A stretch of DNA of 64,000 nucleotides, taken from positions 1-64,000 of the forward strand of contig JACPAV010000006.1 of NCBI GenBank assembly GCA_016180645.1, written 5' to 3'. The notes below the pieces were generated by a model. That model was not told where the DNA came from. It was given only the letters and a program-made list of their open reading frames with translations, and did no database searches. This document shows, piece after piece, positions 49,443 through 57,987 of this stretch (position 1 is its first letter; the number at the start of each line of letters is the position of its first letter). Made by a program: the position numbers and the translations under genes. Source of the stretch: Nitrospirota bacterium (GTDB lineage Bacteria; JACPQY01).

Positions 49443-51058
49443 TTCGCCTTGCCGAGGATCTGCTTGATGAAAGGGGACTGGATCCCATCCGGATATTTCC
49501 TCTCGTGGGGCGGCTTGGCGGCCTCCTCCACAATCCCCTCGTGCAGCTTTTCCTTCCGGAACAAATCCAGGAGCGTGAGATCGATCTTGTTCTGCTTCCC
49601 TTCTTCCTCAATGATCGAGTAACTGCGCTCCACCGGGACGGGTTTCTTGTAGGGGCGGTCGTAGGCCGTAAGGGCGTCGAAGAAATCACACAGGGCGATC
49701 ATCCGCGCCTGAAGGGGGAGGGCGTCACCCTTGATGCCGTTCGGGTATCCCGAACCGTCCAGTTTCTCGTGATGACCGCCGGCGTAGACGCAAACATTCT
49801 TGAGGTGCTTCGGGAAGGGGATGCGCGTCAAAATCTCGATGGACTTTACGACGTGATCTTCAATCTCCTTCCTTTCCTTGGAGGTCAGGCTGCCGCGTCG
49901 GATGGAGAGATTCTCGTATTCAAACTCCGTGATGAGCGGCTGCTCCTGGCCCGAGGGATCGGTGTACCGCTTTTTCGCGATCTCCTGGAGGCGCGCGGCC
50001 TTGTCATCCGCCACCACGGTCGGAATGTACACTTGCTCCACAAATTTCAAGTCATCTTCCAGTTGCCGCACCTTCTCCTGTGCCTCCGACTCCGTCTTTC
50101 GGGCGCCCTCCACTCCCAACCCTTCCCGGGCGATTCGCTCAAAGCACTCCCGCAGGGTCCGCTCCTTCACATAGTGGAATCGCTGCCGAATCGCCTCCAA
50201 TTGGTCCTTGGTCAGCTTGTTCTCCTTGTCCAACACCGTTTCCCGAACGCCGATCTTCCCAATGTCATGGAGGTAGGCGGCAATATAGATTTCCTCCAAC
50301 TGGTCCTCGCTCAGCTTCACTTCCTTGAACGGCCCATCCTGCTGGCGAGTGACGGCATCGGCCAGACGCATGGTGTACTCGGCCACGCGCACGGTGTGCC
50401 CGGCCGTGTGGCGGCTTCGAGCGTCGACCAGCACGCCGCAGTACGTGACGAGGGCGTTGAACGTGGTCTTCAATTCCTTGACGAGGCGGACGTTGTTGAT
50501 GCTGATCGCAGCCTGGCTGGCCAGCGAGTAACTGATATCGCGGTCGCTCGCGGAGAAGGGCTGCACGGCCCCGTTCCCATCCAGCTTGTTGAGGAGTTGG
50601 AGCACGCCGATAATCTGCTCTTCATGATCGCGCATGGGAATGGCCAGAATCGACTTGGAGCGATACCCCGTTCGCTCGTCGAACGCGCGATTGAATTGAT
50701 AAGGGACAGTAGGAGGAAGGGTATATACGTCGCCAATCATGAGAAGCTCTCCGCGCAGGGCGACATACCCTGCGATGCTTTTCTCGTTCAGGGGCATCTT
50801 GAACGCGTTGAAAGGTTCCATCTTCCCAGCCCTTTCCAACGAATCGTTCTGGGCCACCTCAAAGCTGAGTTGTTCGTGCTCAACGATGTAGAGGCTTCCG
50901 GCATCCGCCCCGACGAAACCGCGCGCTTCGTGGACGATTTTTTCAAGGAGGACTTTGAGGTTCCGCTCGGAGGTCAGCGCGATGCCGATGAGGCACATCC
51001 GCTTGATCTGATCTTCCAGATCGACGACGCGGTCGACGAGTGATTCTTTGAGAGTCAC
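49439..51058 (-). CDS. GAF-HD-GYP protein (predicted c-di-GMP phosphodiesterase)
   Basis: 539 residues. GAF domain (about 20-190) and HD-GYP (about 200-490). The metal ligands are visible: HTAGHTVRVAEYTMRLADAV, AAYLHDIGKIGV, and the GYP loop GGHHEKLDGSGYPNGIKGD. Between HDIGK and HHE there is a long charged coiled insertion (about 100 residues, RQRFHYVKERTLRECFERIA ... KARLQEIAKKRYTD), unusual in length. Soluble. Hydrolysis of cyclic di-GMP is the family role. Confidence 0.9.
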   Translation of the reverse strand: MTLKESLVDRVVDLEDQIKRMCLIGIALTSERNLKVLLEKIVHEARGFVGADAGSLYIVEHEQLSFEVAQNDSLERAGKMEPFNAFKMPLNEKSIAGYVALRGELLMIGDVYTLPPTVPYQFNRAFDERTGYRSKSILAIPMRDHEEQIIGVLQLLNKLDGNGAVQPFSASDRDISYSLASQAAISINNVRLVKELKTTFNALVTYCGVLVDARSRHTAGHTVRVAEYTMRLADAVTRQQDGPFKEVKLSEDQLEEIYIAAYLHDIGKIGVRETVLDKENKLTKDQLEAIRQRFHYVKERTLRECFERIAREGLGVEGARKTESEAQEKVRQLEDDLKFVEQVYIPTVVADDKAARLQEIAKKRYTDPSGQEQPLITEFEYENLSIRRGSLTSKERKEIEDHVVKSIEILTRIPFPKHLKNVCVYAGGHHEKLDGSGYPNGIKGDALPLQARMIALCDFFDALTAYDRPYKKPVPVERSYSIIEEEGKQNKIDLTLLDLFRKEKLHEGIVEEAAKPPHERKYPDGIQSPFIKQILGKAN

Positions 51059-51084
51059 CCCACCACTCCCTTTGTGGATCTCAC

Positions 51085-51105
51085 ATTTGAGATTTGAGAT
51101 TTGAG
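51085..51105. repeat. Heptamer tandem repeat (ATTTGAG)3
   Basis: Three perfect copies between the HD-GYP gene start (51058) and the Mut7-C gene end (51126), in an otherwise GC-rich region. It may lie in the promoter of the HD-GYP operon. Confidence 0.8.
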
Positions 51106-51125
51106 ATCTTGGGACGCAGGGCAGA

Positions 51126-51758
51126 TCACAGCAGCCCCACCGCTTTCAGGCTTTCCACGGCGGAGGTCCGATGCGTAGCCGCCCAGAAGATCCGCCCGCA
51201 GCCATGGCAGCGAGAAAACTCGGGTTGGGTGGAATACACATAAGGCGGTACGATCCGCTCCACGTCCGATCGCGACACTTCATCCAGTTCAACGTTGCAC
51301 CTCAGGCAGCGCGTGAACAGTCGGTCGCCGGACACCCGCAGATCGAGCTCACGACAAAGATCCCGGAGCTGCTCAAGAACCCGATCACTGCCGATCCAGC
51401 AGCGGGCTTCCGGCGGCAATCGTCCCATCAAGTCCCGGTCGCGCGTCAAAACAATCCTCCCCGTTTCACGCCGTCGTTTGAGAATTTCCCGATCGGACCA
51501 TCGCCGGTCGTATTCACAATCATACCCCAGGATCCGAAGCCAGGTGGCCAGCCGACCCAGCATGACATCCGCAATGAAAAGTCGGGAAGAAAGAGCAGAC
51601 GAGCACCGTTCGCCCGTCGTCCATCCCGCCCCGAGAGGCCCTTTCAGGCCGAACGGCCCCGACCGCTGACTCCCGAGGTCCGAGAGTCCCCCGCGGAACA
51701 GCCTACTCCCCCATGATGCGGACGATGAACTTCCGTTTTCGAGGTCCGTCGAATTCAC
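51126..51758 (-). CDS. Mut7-C RNase-like protein with zinc ribbon
   Basis: Up to 210 residues; the conserved domain begins at RLFIADVMLGRLATWLRILG (about residue 59), so the true start may be internal. Mut7-C PIN-like motif with acidic residues in FIAD and VLTRDRDL, then a zinc ribbon (CLRC ... CHGCGRIFW). Predicted RNA-processing nuclease. Its start region overlaps the UPF0047 gene end by 56 bases if the long start is used. Confidence 0.82.
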   Translation of the reverse strand: MNSTDLENGSSSSASWGSRLFRGGLSDLGSQRSGPFGLKGPLGAGWTTGERCSSALSSRLFIADVMLGRLATWLRILGYDCEYDRRWSDREILKRRRETGRIVLTRDRDLMGRLPPEARCWIGSDRVLEQLRDLCRELDLRVSGDRLFTRCLRCNVELDEVSRSDVERIVPPYVYSTQPEFSRCHGCGRIFWAATHRTSAVESLKAVGLL

Positions 51759-52113
51759 CGAAGAAAATCGCTTGCCATTGGCCCAGCACCACCTTGGATT
51801 CCATGACGGGCAGCGTGATATCCGCGCCCACCAGGATGGATTTCATGTGCGCGCTGGCGTTCTTCCCGTACAGATTGTGGCGGTAGGTCGGTTTGTTCGG
51901 AATGAGCTCCTCGAGAAAATCCTGAATGTCCTTCGGGAGGACGCTGTCGGTATTGGAGAGATACACACCGGCGGTGGTATGGCCCGAGAAGACAAAGGCA
52001 ATCCCCTCATGAATACCGCTTTCCGATACGGCCTGCTGAATCCGGTTGGTCACGTTCAAATCCTCGACCTTTTTCCGGGTTTCCAGTTCGATGGTCGTCG
52101 TATGGATGCGCAC
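51703..52113 (-). CDS. UPF0047/YjbQ family protein
   Basis: 136 residues from GTG 52113 (VRIHTTTIELETRKK); the open frame beyond it runs through a tandem repeat and is not coding. Family marks: GIAFVFSGHTTAGVYLSNTD, RHNLYGKNASAHMKSILVGA, GQWQAIFFGEFDGPRKRKF. Some members show thiamine-phosphate synthase activity; the physiological role is unsettled. Confidence 0.9.
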   Translation of the reverse strand: MRIHTTTIELETRKKVEDLNVTNRIQQAVSESGIHEGIAFVFSGHTTAGVYLSNTDSVLPKDIQDFLEELIPNKPTYRHNLYGKNASAHMKSILVGADITLPVMESKVVLGQWQAIFFGEFDGPRKRKFIVRIMGE

Positions 52114-52150
52114 TCCGCGGATATTAGGACAAACGAGAACCCTAATCAAC

Positions 52151-52310
52151 TGCCAGCCACGGACGGTGCGGTGCCCCGCCCTCCGGGCCGACCACGATGG
52201 GAGGCCACTGCAGGCGGGGTGCCAGCCACGGACGGTGCGGTACCCCGCCCTCCGGGCCGACCACGATGGGAGGCCACTGCAGGCGGGGTGCCGGCCATGG
52301 ATGGCGCGGT
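52151..52310. repeat. Tandem repeat, 69-bp unit, two full copies plus a partial
   Basis: Units 52151-52219 and 52220-52288 differ at one base (TGCCCCG versus TACCCCG); a diverged third begins at 52289. The unit holds GCCCTCCGGGC. The length is a multiple of three, which gives a spurious repeated protein on the minus strand. Directly upstream of the UPF0047 gene. Confidence 0.88.
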
Positions 52311-52419
52311 CCCGATCCTGCCATGCGAGCCAGGGAGGGCGAGCACAGGAGATCGGTGTCCTTTTCAGCCGTTCCGCCGGGCACGGCACGCCCCGGAGCG
52401 GGGGCGTGTTCTCAGAGCG

Positions 52420-52510
52420 TCTAACAGAAAGCGTAGGGGAGGGTCTTCAGACCCTCCCGACAGGAGGGAGCATCTAAAGATGCTCCCCTACGAATCGGCA
52501 TTCCGTTAGA
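52420..52510 (+). repeat. 91-bp REP-pair element, copy C
   Basis: TCTAACAGAAAGC, GTAG, two hairpins with loops TTCA and TAAA, CTAC (52488-52491), GCATTCCGTTAGA. Same orientation and length as copies B and D. Confidence 0.88.
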
Positions 52511-52538
52511 CTGAGGGCTGATGGCCGAACGCTTACCC

Positions 52539-53453
52539 TCAGATGAACGTCAGCCAGTGATGATAGTCCGCATCCTCACCCCGAACGACCTGGAAAAAGC
52601 GTTCTTGGAGCGATTTCGTAGTCTTCCCCGGCCGTCCGGTCCCGATCTTGCGATTGTCGATCTCCCGGATGGGCGTGATCTCCGCCGCCGTGCCGGTGAT
52701 GAAGACCTCTTCCGCCGTGTACAGTTCATCCCGCGTGAAGACCTGTTCGGAAACCTTCATGCTGAGATCCGAGGCGAACTCCATGATCGTGTCGCGCGTG
52801 ATCCCGCCAAGGATGGCCGTGAGGGGCGGCGTTTTGATCGCACCCTTCCTCACCATGAAGAGGTTTTCTCCGCTACACTCGGAAACGTACCCTTCCGCGT
52901 CCAACATGATGGCTTCGTCGTACCCCGCGTCCACCACTTCCTTCTTGGCCAGAATGGAATTCACGTAATAGCCGGGCGCTTTCGCCTTCGTCATGCTCGC
53001 GTTGATGTGATGGCGCGTGAACGACGAAACCTTCGCCCGGATGCCGTTCTTCAGTCCATCCTCGCCCAAATAAGTCCCCCACGGCCAGCACGCAACCGCA
53101 AGCCGGATCGGCGGGTTCTTGATGAGAAGTCCCATTTCGCCGTCCCCCACAAACACGATCGGACGGATGTAGCCTTCCTTCAATTTATTCTCCAGGAGGA
53201 CCTGAGCGCACGCCGCCGACACTTCTTCCTTGTTGAAAGGAATCTTGATCCCCAGGATGAGGCACGACTCAAACAAGCGGTCAACGTGGTCCCGCAACCG
53301 AAAGACGGCGCTCCGGCCGTCACTACACTTGTAGGCGCGGATACCCTCAAACGCGCCCCATCCGTAATGCAGCGTATGCGTCAGCACGTGGACCTTGGCC
53401 TGATCCCACGCCGTCATTTTCCCGTCGAGCCAGATCTTGTCGGTCTTCTGCAT
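52539..53453 (-). CDS. ilvE: Branched-chain amino acid aminotransferase
   Basis: 304 residues. PLP fold type IV: WLDGKMTAWDQAKVHVLTHT, HYGWGAFEGIRAY, catalytic-lysine region GYYVNSILAKKEV (about residue 160), EGYVSECSGENLFMV and GGITRDTIMEFA. It interconverts branched-chain keto acids with valine, leucine and isoleucine. Flanked by two 91-bp REP elements. Confidence 0.95.
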   Translation of the reverse strand: MQKTDKIWLDGKMTAWDQAKVHVLTHTLHYGWGAFEGIRAYKCSDGRSAVFRLRDHVDRLFESCLILGIKIPFNKEEVSAACAQVLLENKLKEGYIRPIVFVGDGEMGLLIKNPPIRLAVACWPWGTYLGEDGLKNGIRAKVSSFTRHHINASMTKAKAPGYYVNSILAKKEVVDAGYDEAIMLDAEGYVSECSGENLFMVRKGAIKTPPLTAILGGITRDTIMEFASDLSMKVSEQVFTRDELYTAEEVFITGTAAEITPIREIDNRKIGTGRPGKTTKSLQERFFQVVRGEDADYHHWLTFI

Positions 53454-53485
53454 TTCAGATAACTCCCATTTCCAATATTAGTGCG

Positions 53486-53576
53486 TCCAACAGAATGCGT
53501 AGGGGAGGGTCTTCAGACCCTCCCGACAAGAGGGAGCATCTGAAGATGCTCCCCTACGAATCGGCATTCCGTTAGA
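53486..53576 (+). repeat. 91-bp REP-pair element, copy D
   Basis: TCCAACAGAATGC (53486-53498), GTAG, GGGTC-TTCA-GACCC hairpin, GAGCATC-TGAA-GATGCTC hairpin, CTAC (53554-53557), GCATTCCGTTAGA (53564-53576). The intact hairpins match copy A in reverse. Confidence 0.88.
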
Positions 53577-53581
53577 CACTC

Positions 53582-55060
53582 TCATTTCTTGAACATCTTC
53601 TTCCAAATGGTCTGCTCTTTTCCCTTTCGCACGGTGCTCATTCGAATTTCACGCATGGCGTCCAAGTTGTCCGGATTGCACCGGACGGCCGCCTCGAACT
53701 GCTGCTCGGCTTTCTCCATCTGCCCTTCGGCCTTGTAAATGCTCCCGAGAAAGACATACGGTCGATCCATCTTCGGGTTCAAGTCGATGGCCTTGCGCAG
53801 AAAATCCTTTGCCTTTTCCTTTCCACCGGGCGATGAGCCATCTTTGAACAAGGCCCAGCCGAGATGGGCGAGATAGTCCGCCTCCTTGGGATTAAGCTCC
53901 ACCGCCTGCTGGAATGCTTTCACGGCGGGGCCGTATTCCTTGCGTTTGAGAAGGTTCATTCCCTTGCTGTAGTGAATTTCGGCATTGACGATACTCTGCA
54001 TGTCCGTGCCTTCCTGCCCGCCTTTGGGCGCGTTCATCACGGTGGCATCATAGGCTTGCCGTGTGGCATCGTCCGAGAGCGTCGAGTACGCCGTGTTGAT
54101 GTGCGAGAAGACCTGTTCGGCCATTTTTCGCGTGTCATCGCCCTGGCCGGTGAAACGGTCGGGATGGTACTGGCCCGCCATCGCAAAATAGGCTTCCTTC
54201 ACGGCCTCCCGACCCGCCTGGGGGGAGACACCCAGAACTTCATAAAACGTCTTGTCGTTGTATTCACCCAGCAGCCGCTTGAGCTGGTCTCGCGCCCCGA
54301 AGGCGCCGATCCTTCTTGAGGTGGCGCCCGTGCGCAACGCCGTCTTATCCGCCGCCGTCTCGATGAGCCCCGTTTGGACGCAGAAATACAGGAATCGATA
54401 TTTCGGGAGCTCTTCCAGCCGGGGATCGACCAGCAAACTCTCCACCGTCCCCTCGGCGGGCACTTTGAAGTAGAAATCCCGCTCCGGCGGTGAGATCTGA
54501 ACTTCGGAGGAGACCATGTCCATCGATTCCTGGCGCATGTAGAAGTTTCCACGAACCAGATTGAATTCTTTCCGCAGAAAATCCATGCCCAGGCGCTGCG
54601 AGATCCCCGAGTAGATCACCGAAAGCACCGGCTGCGGGTGTCCGGACAGGTGGCCGCCGCCGTCGGCGTCAAACTCAAATTCTCCGGAAGTCCACTCAAA
54701 GGCATTCCAGATTCGTTCCATTTGTTGGCGCCCCAGCCATTCTTCGAGCTCGGCAGCCTTGAGGAAGCCCATCTTCACAAACAACTCACCCTGGCGGATG
54801 GAGGTGCCCTCCATGATGCGGAGGGAATCGCCGAGCGCTTCCTGGGACAGTTTCCCCGCCTGCACCAACATCTGGCCGAGGCAGTCCCGGAGGGCGTTCG
54901 ACCTCGTCTCGAGGATACTGCCCTTGCGGAAAAATACGGCCTTGCGGAGATCTTTCCGCTTTAGGAGCAGGACGCCGGTCTTCTGGTGCCGATGGAGTTG
55001 ATAAAGGAGCCGCGGCACTCGGACATCCTTGACCTGGCCGGATTCTCGCGAAGTTGACAT
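53582..55060 (-). CDS. DUF4388 (PATAN)-DnaJ-TPR fusion protein
   Basis: 492 residues. Residues 1-120 form a PATAN/DUF4388 domain (VPRLLYQLHRHQKTGVLLLK, AVFFRKGSILETRSN). A second winged-helix-like middle part follows. A DnaJ domain (about 270-335) has the HPD motif in YFAMAGQYHPDRFTGQG. Then come TPR units (EIHYSKGMNLLKRKEYGPAV, AFQQAVELNPKEADYLAHLG, AIDLNPKMDRPYVFLGSIYK). Cytoplasmic. An adaptor that could recruit DnaK to a TPR-bound client; such fusions are typical of myxobacteria-like genomes. Confidence 0.88.
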   Translation of the reverse strand: MSTSRESGQVKDVRVPRLLYQLHRHQKTGVLLLKRKDLRKAVFFRKGSILETRSNALRDCLGQMLVQAGKLSQEALGDSLRIMEGTSIRQGELFVKMGFLKAAELEEWLGRQQMERIWNAFEWTSGEFEFDADGGGHLSGHPQPVLSVIYSGISQRLGMDFLRKEFNLVRGNFYMRQESMDMVSSEVQISPPERDFYFKVPAEGTVESLLVDPRLEELPKYRFLYFCVQTGLIETAADKTALRTGATSRRIGAFGARDQLKRLLGEYNDKTFYEVLGVSPQAGREAVKEAYFAMAGQYHPDRFTGQGDDTRKMAEQVFSHINTAYSTLSDDATRQAYDATVMNAPKGGQEGTDMQSIVNAEIHYSKGMNLLKRKEYGPAVKAFQQAVELNPKEADYLAHLGWALFKDGSSPGGKEKAKDFLRKAIDLNPKMDRPYVFLGSIYKAEGQMEKAEQQFEAAVRCNPDNLDAMREIRMSTVRKGKEQTIWKKMFKK

Positions 55061-55119
55061 CGGATCATTTTACCGCCGGAAGGCCCTCCTCCACAACACG
55101 TATGGAAGGTTCCGGTGGA

Positions 55120-55392
55120 CTACCGAACGGCCCGCTTGAAATGAAGACCCGGTCGGAACTTGGGCTGGCGCGACGCGGGAACCTTGATCTCCTTGCCCGT
55201 CTGGGGGTTTCGCACCGTCCGGGCTTTTCGATCCACCACGGTGAACACGCCGAATCCCACGAGCGAGACACGCCCTCCCCGCTTCATCGCGCGGGTCACG
55301 TGAAACGTGAACGAACGGAGGGCTTTGTCGGCCTCCGCTTTGGAGATGCCGGCGTCCCGCGCAATCGCTGCAAGAAGCTCCGCTCGTTTCAC
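55120..55392 (-). CDS. HU-family DNA-binding protein
   Basis: 90 residues, MKRAELLAAIARDAGISKAE. Bacterial histone-like arms: GRVSLVGFGVFTVVDRKART, RNPQTGKEIKVPA, then SRQPKFRPGLHFKRAV. Compacts or bends DNA as a dimer. Single gene, 60 bases upstream of the DUF4388 gene on the same strand. Confidence 0.95.
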   Translation of the reverse strand: MKRAELLAAIARDAGISKAEADKALRSFTFHVTRAMKRGGRVSLVGFGVFTVVDRKARTVRNPQTGKEIKVPASRQPKFRPGLHFKRAVR

Positions 55393-55478
55393 GCGAGTCT
55401 TTATACCTGCATGGAAGCGAAAATCAAGGGAACACGAAACCCCGCGGATGGAGCTTTCTGATATGATTCGCGGCCACC

Positions 55479-56702
55479 ATGAAGAAACGGCGCATGGACC
55501 CCATACCCCCTCCTCTCGCCGTCCCCGCAGTGAAACGGAGGGTGAGGCCGGAAAAAGACTGGGAGGCGAAGCTTGCGGGACTGAGACGAGCGGGACTCTG
55601 GCGTTCCATGCGGGAGATTCAGTCGTCCCAAGGACCCGAGGTGAATCTGAACGGTCGAAAGGTCGTCATGCTCTGCAGCAACAACTATCTCGGCCTAGCC
55701 GGGCACCCCGCTTTGAGGTCCGCGGCCATCCGGGCGGTGGAACGGTATGGAGTGGGATCGAGCGGCGCGCGGCTGATCTCCGGCGCCATGTCGCCCCACA
55801 AGCAACTGGAGGAACGCCTGGCCGCGTTCAAACGGGCGCCCGCTGCACTCGTGTACAACTCGGGGTACCACGCCAATCTCGGATTGCTTCAAGCGCTGAC
55901 GGGGCCGGACGACGTCGTATTTTCAGACGAGCTCAATCACGCCTCGATCATCGATGGCTGCCGCCTTTCACGCGCAAGGATTATGGTCTATCGACATGGG
56001 GACATGGACCATCTGGAATCTCTGCTGAGACGCGTTCGGACAAAGAAGAAGCTCGTGGTGACCGACACGGTCTTTGGCATGGATGGAGATCTGGCACACC
56101 TGCCTGAGTTGGTCCACCTCTCGGAGCACCATGGCGCCCGGCTGATGGTTGATGAAGCGCACGCCACGGGAGTGTTCGGTCCCCGGGGGGGGGGGCTCGC
56201 GGAGGAGTTCGGACTCCAGCATCGCATCCCGATTCAGATGGGAACGCTGGGCAAAGCCCTGGGATGTTTCGGCGCCTACGTGGCCGGTTCGCGTGCGCTG
56301 ATCGACCTGCTGATTAATACGTCACGCAGCTTCATCTTTACCACCGCGCTGCCCCCGGCCGTATGCGCCGCCGCCATCGCGGCTATCGATCTCGTGGAAA
56401 AAGGAACCGCGCTCAGGGAACGACTGTGGAGTCGAGTTCGTCAGTATACCCGGGGTCTCACCGCCCTCGGAGTCGACGCGCAACCGCAGAGCCCCATTTT
56501 GCCGATCGTTCTCGGAGAAAACGCCCGGGTCATGCGTACGTGCGAGTCGCTCCTCGGGCGCGGGGTATTTGCCCAAGGCATACGCTACCCGACCGTTCCC
56601 AAGGGCACCGCCCGACTCCGCACCTCCTTGATGGCGACGCATACTCGGGACCACATCCGAACCGTCCTGACCGCCCTGAAAGCCGTTCTGAATCAGGCTT
56701 AA
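55479..56702 (+). CDS. bioF: AOX-family PLP enzyme (8-amino-7-oxononanoate synthase-like)
   Basis: 407 residues. Alpha-oxoamine synthase marks: VVMLCSNNYLGLAGHPALRS, YGVGSSGARLISG, VFSDELNHASIIDGCRLSRA, LMVDEAHATGVFGPRG and the PLP lysine in MGTLGKALGCFGAYVAGS. Condenses an acyl-CoA or acyl-ACP with an amino acid. BioF (pimeloyl + alanine) is the best guess, with glycine C-acetyltransferase as the alternative; no bioA, bioB or bioD lies adjacent. A TATGAT at about 55461-55466 may be a -10 element. Confidence 0.82.
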   Translation: MKKRRMDPIPPPLAVPAVKRRVRPEKDWEAKLAGLRRAGLWRSMREIQSSQGPEVNLNGRKVVMLCSNNYLGLAGHPALRSAAIRAVERYGVGSSGARLISGAMSPHKQLEERLAAFKRAPAALVYNSGYHANLGLLQALTGPDDVVFSDELNHASIIDGCRLSRARIMVYRHGDMDHLESLLRRVRTKKKLVVTDTVFGMDGDLAHLPELVHLSEHHGARLMVDEAHATGVFGPRGGGLAEEFGLQHRIPIQMGTLGKALGCFGAYVAGSRALIDLLINTSRSFIFTTALPPAVCAAAIAAIDLVEKGTALRERLWSRVRQYTRGLTALGVDAQPQSPILPIVLGENARVMRTCESLLGRGVFAQGIRYPTVPKGTARLRTSLMATHTRDHIRTVLTALKAVLNQA

Positions 56703-56709
56703 CTCAAGG

Positions 56710-57987
56710 CTACACGTTGCACGGCTCGATTCGCCAGGCGCGCCACTTGCACTGGTGGAGGAGGTCGTCGTGAAAGTACCGGAGAGCCGGCGTGGAACCG
56801 CCACGGATGAGTTCCATCGCTCGGGTGGGATCCAAGTACAACCGTTCCGACAATCCGTGCTCACTTTCCCCTCGCGCCAGTACTTGATCGGAAGGGCGCG
56901 CATGATCGAGGATCCGGCCGGCCGGGCACAGCTTGTTGCTCAGCCCCTGCGATCGAATCTCGAGCGCGAGGTCGTTGTCCCACACATGGAGGAAACGCTC
57001 GTCCACCATGGAAGTTCTCATGAATACACTGCGTCGCACGAACGGATAGGCCCCGCCCTCCACTTCGATGGCTTCCGGGGGCAACCCCGCCTCGGTGGGG
57101 CGGACCCCTCTGCGATTCGGGACGCGGCCATGCAGGTTCATCCAATCATGTCTCCGGCTCATGTAGGGAATGCAGGATGCGGTGTACCGGATCGTCCCGT
57201 CCGTCGCCAGGGCCAGCGGCGTGACTTCCCCTACCCCTCCGGTCCGACCGCTCGCTTCCAACAGCGCGGTATCCCATCCGGGAAGCACCTCCACATCATC
57301 GGCGAGCGCGCCCATCAGGTCCGCTTGCGCAAGTTGGAAGAGAAGCTTGTAGGCCCGAATCGTGGAGCGGTGGCCCTGTGAGAAGACCACACCCAATTCA
57401 GGAAGATCATTCCGAGTCGCACGGAGGTATTCCTGAGTTCCGTCCGAACTCCGGTTGTCATACACGATCAGCTCATACGGCGAGATCGTATTCCTGCGGA
57501 CACTTTCGACGAGGATCGCAAGCGAGTCACGCCGATTCCAAGTCGAGACGGCGATCGACAGCGCGGGCGAACACTCCCCTCTCGGCGGCAGGAACTCGAA
57601 GCCAGGCACATCGAGGGATGTTTGCGCAACGGCCAGAAGATTCTCCACCCGGCTCAGGGAGGGCGAATCCAGGCCGAGGAGATTGCTCAGTTTTAGATCC
57701 AGATAGAGAAAGAAAAAGTCATCGGGATCCCGCCGCAAAACCCCGCCGAGAATTCGACGAACCGACGGGATGTCATTTTTCTGAATCCCGGCCACGGCCA
57801 AGGCGTCCAGATACACGCGTTCGGCAGGCGTGAACGGACCGTTTTCGGCCTCGCGCGCGAGGCGGTCGAACGCCCAGTCCAGGTGCTTGCGCCATTCGGC
57901 ATCATTTGAGATCGCACCCCGCAACTGGGCGAAGCACGCCTGCCGGATTTCGTCGAGATGGAAGGGCGCCGGTTCGCGCGAGGTCAC
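56710..57987 (-). CDS. Family 2 glycosyltransferase with N-terminal extension
   Basis: 425 residues. About 140 residues of helical N-terminal region precede a GT-A domain: LSIAVSTWNRRDSLAILVES, YELIVYDNRSSDGTQEYLRA, the metal site GALADDVEVLPGWD, then FLHVWDNDLALEIRSQG. Transfers a sugar to an unknown acceptor. ATGA overlap with the aminoglycoside-phosphotransferase-like gene links it, oddly, to an acyl-CoA operon. Confidence 0.85.
   Translation of the reverse strand: MTSREPAPFHLDEIRQACFAQLRGAISNDAEWRKHLDWAFDRLAREAENGPFTPAERVYLDALAVAGIQKNDIPSVRRILGGVLRRDPDDFFFLYLDLKLSNLLGLDSPSLSRVENLLAVAQTSLDVPGFEFLPPRGECSPALSIAVSTWNRRDSLAILVESVRRNTISPYELIVYDNRSSDGTQEYLRATRNDLPELGVVFSQGHRSTIRAYKLLFQLAQADLMGALADDVEVLPGWDTALLEASGRTGGVGEVTPLALATDGTIRYTASCIPYMSRRHDWMNLHGRVPNRRGVRPTEAGLPPEAIEVEGGAYPFVRRSVFMRTSMVDERFLHVWDNDLALEIRSQGLSNKLCPAGRILDHARPSDQVLARGESEHGLSERLYLDPTRAMELIRGGSTPALRYFHDDLLHQCKWRAWRIEPCNV

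Noticed and set aside
51085-51105. Phase-variation tract of the HD-GYP gene
   Set aside because: Only three heptamers; too short to be called a contingency tract without length-variation data.
52114-52389. Extension of the UPF0047 protein by about 90 residues
   Set aside because: Consists of translated 69-bp tandem repeats; conserved family start is at GTG 52113.
35068-53576. CRISPR array
   Set aside because: The four repeats are kilobases apart, in both orientations, with internal hairpins and no regular spacers.
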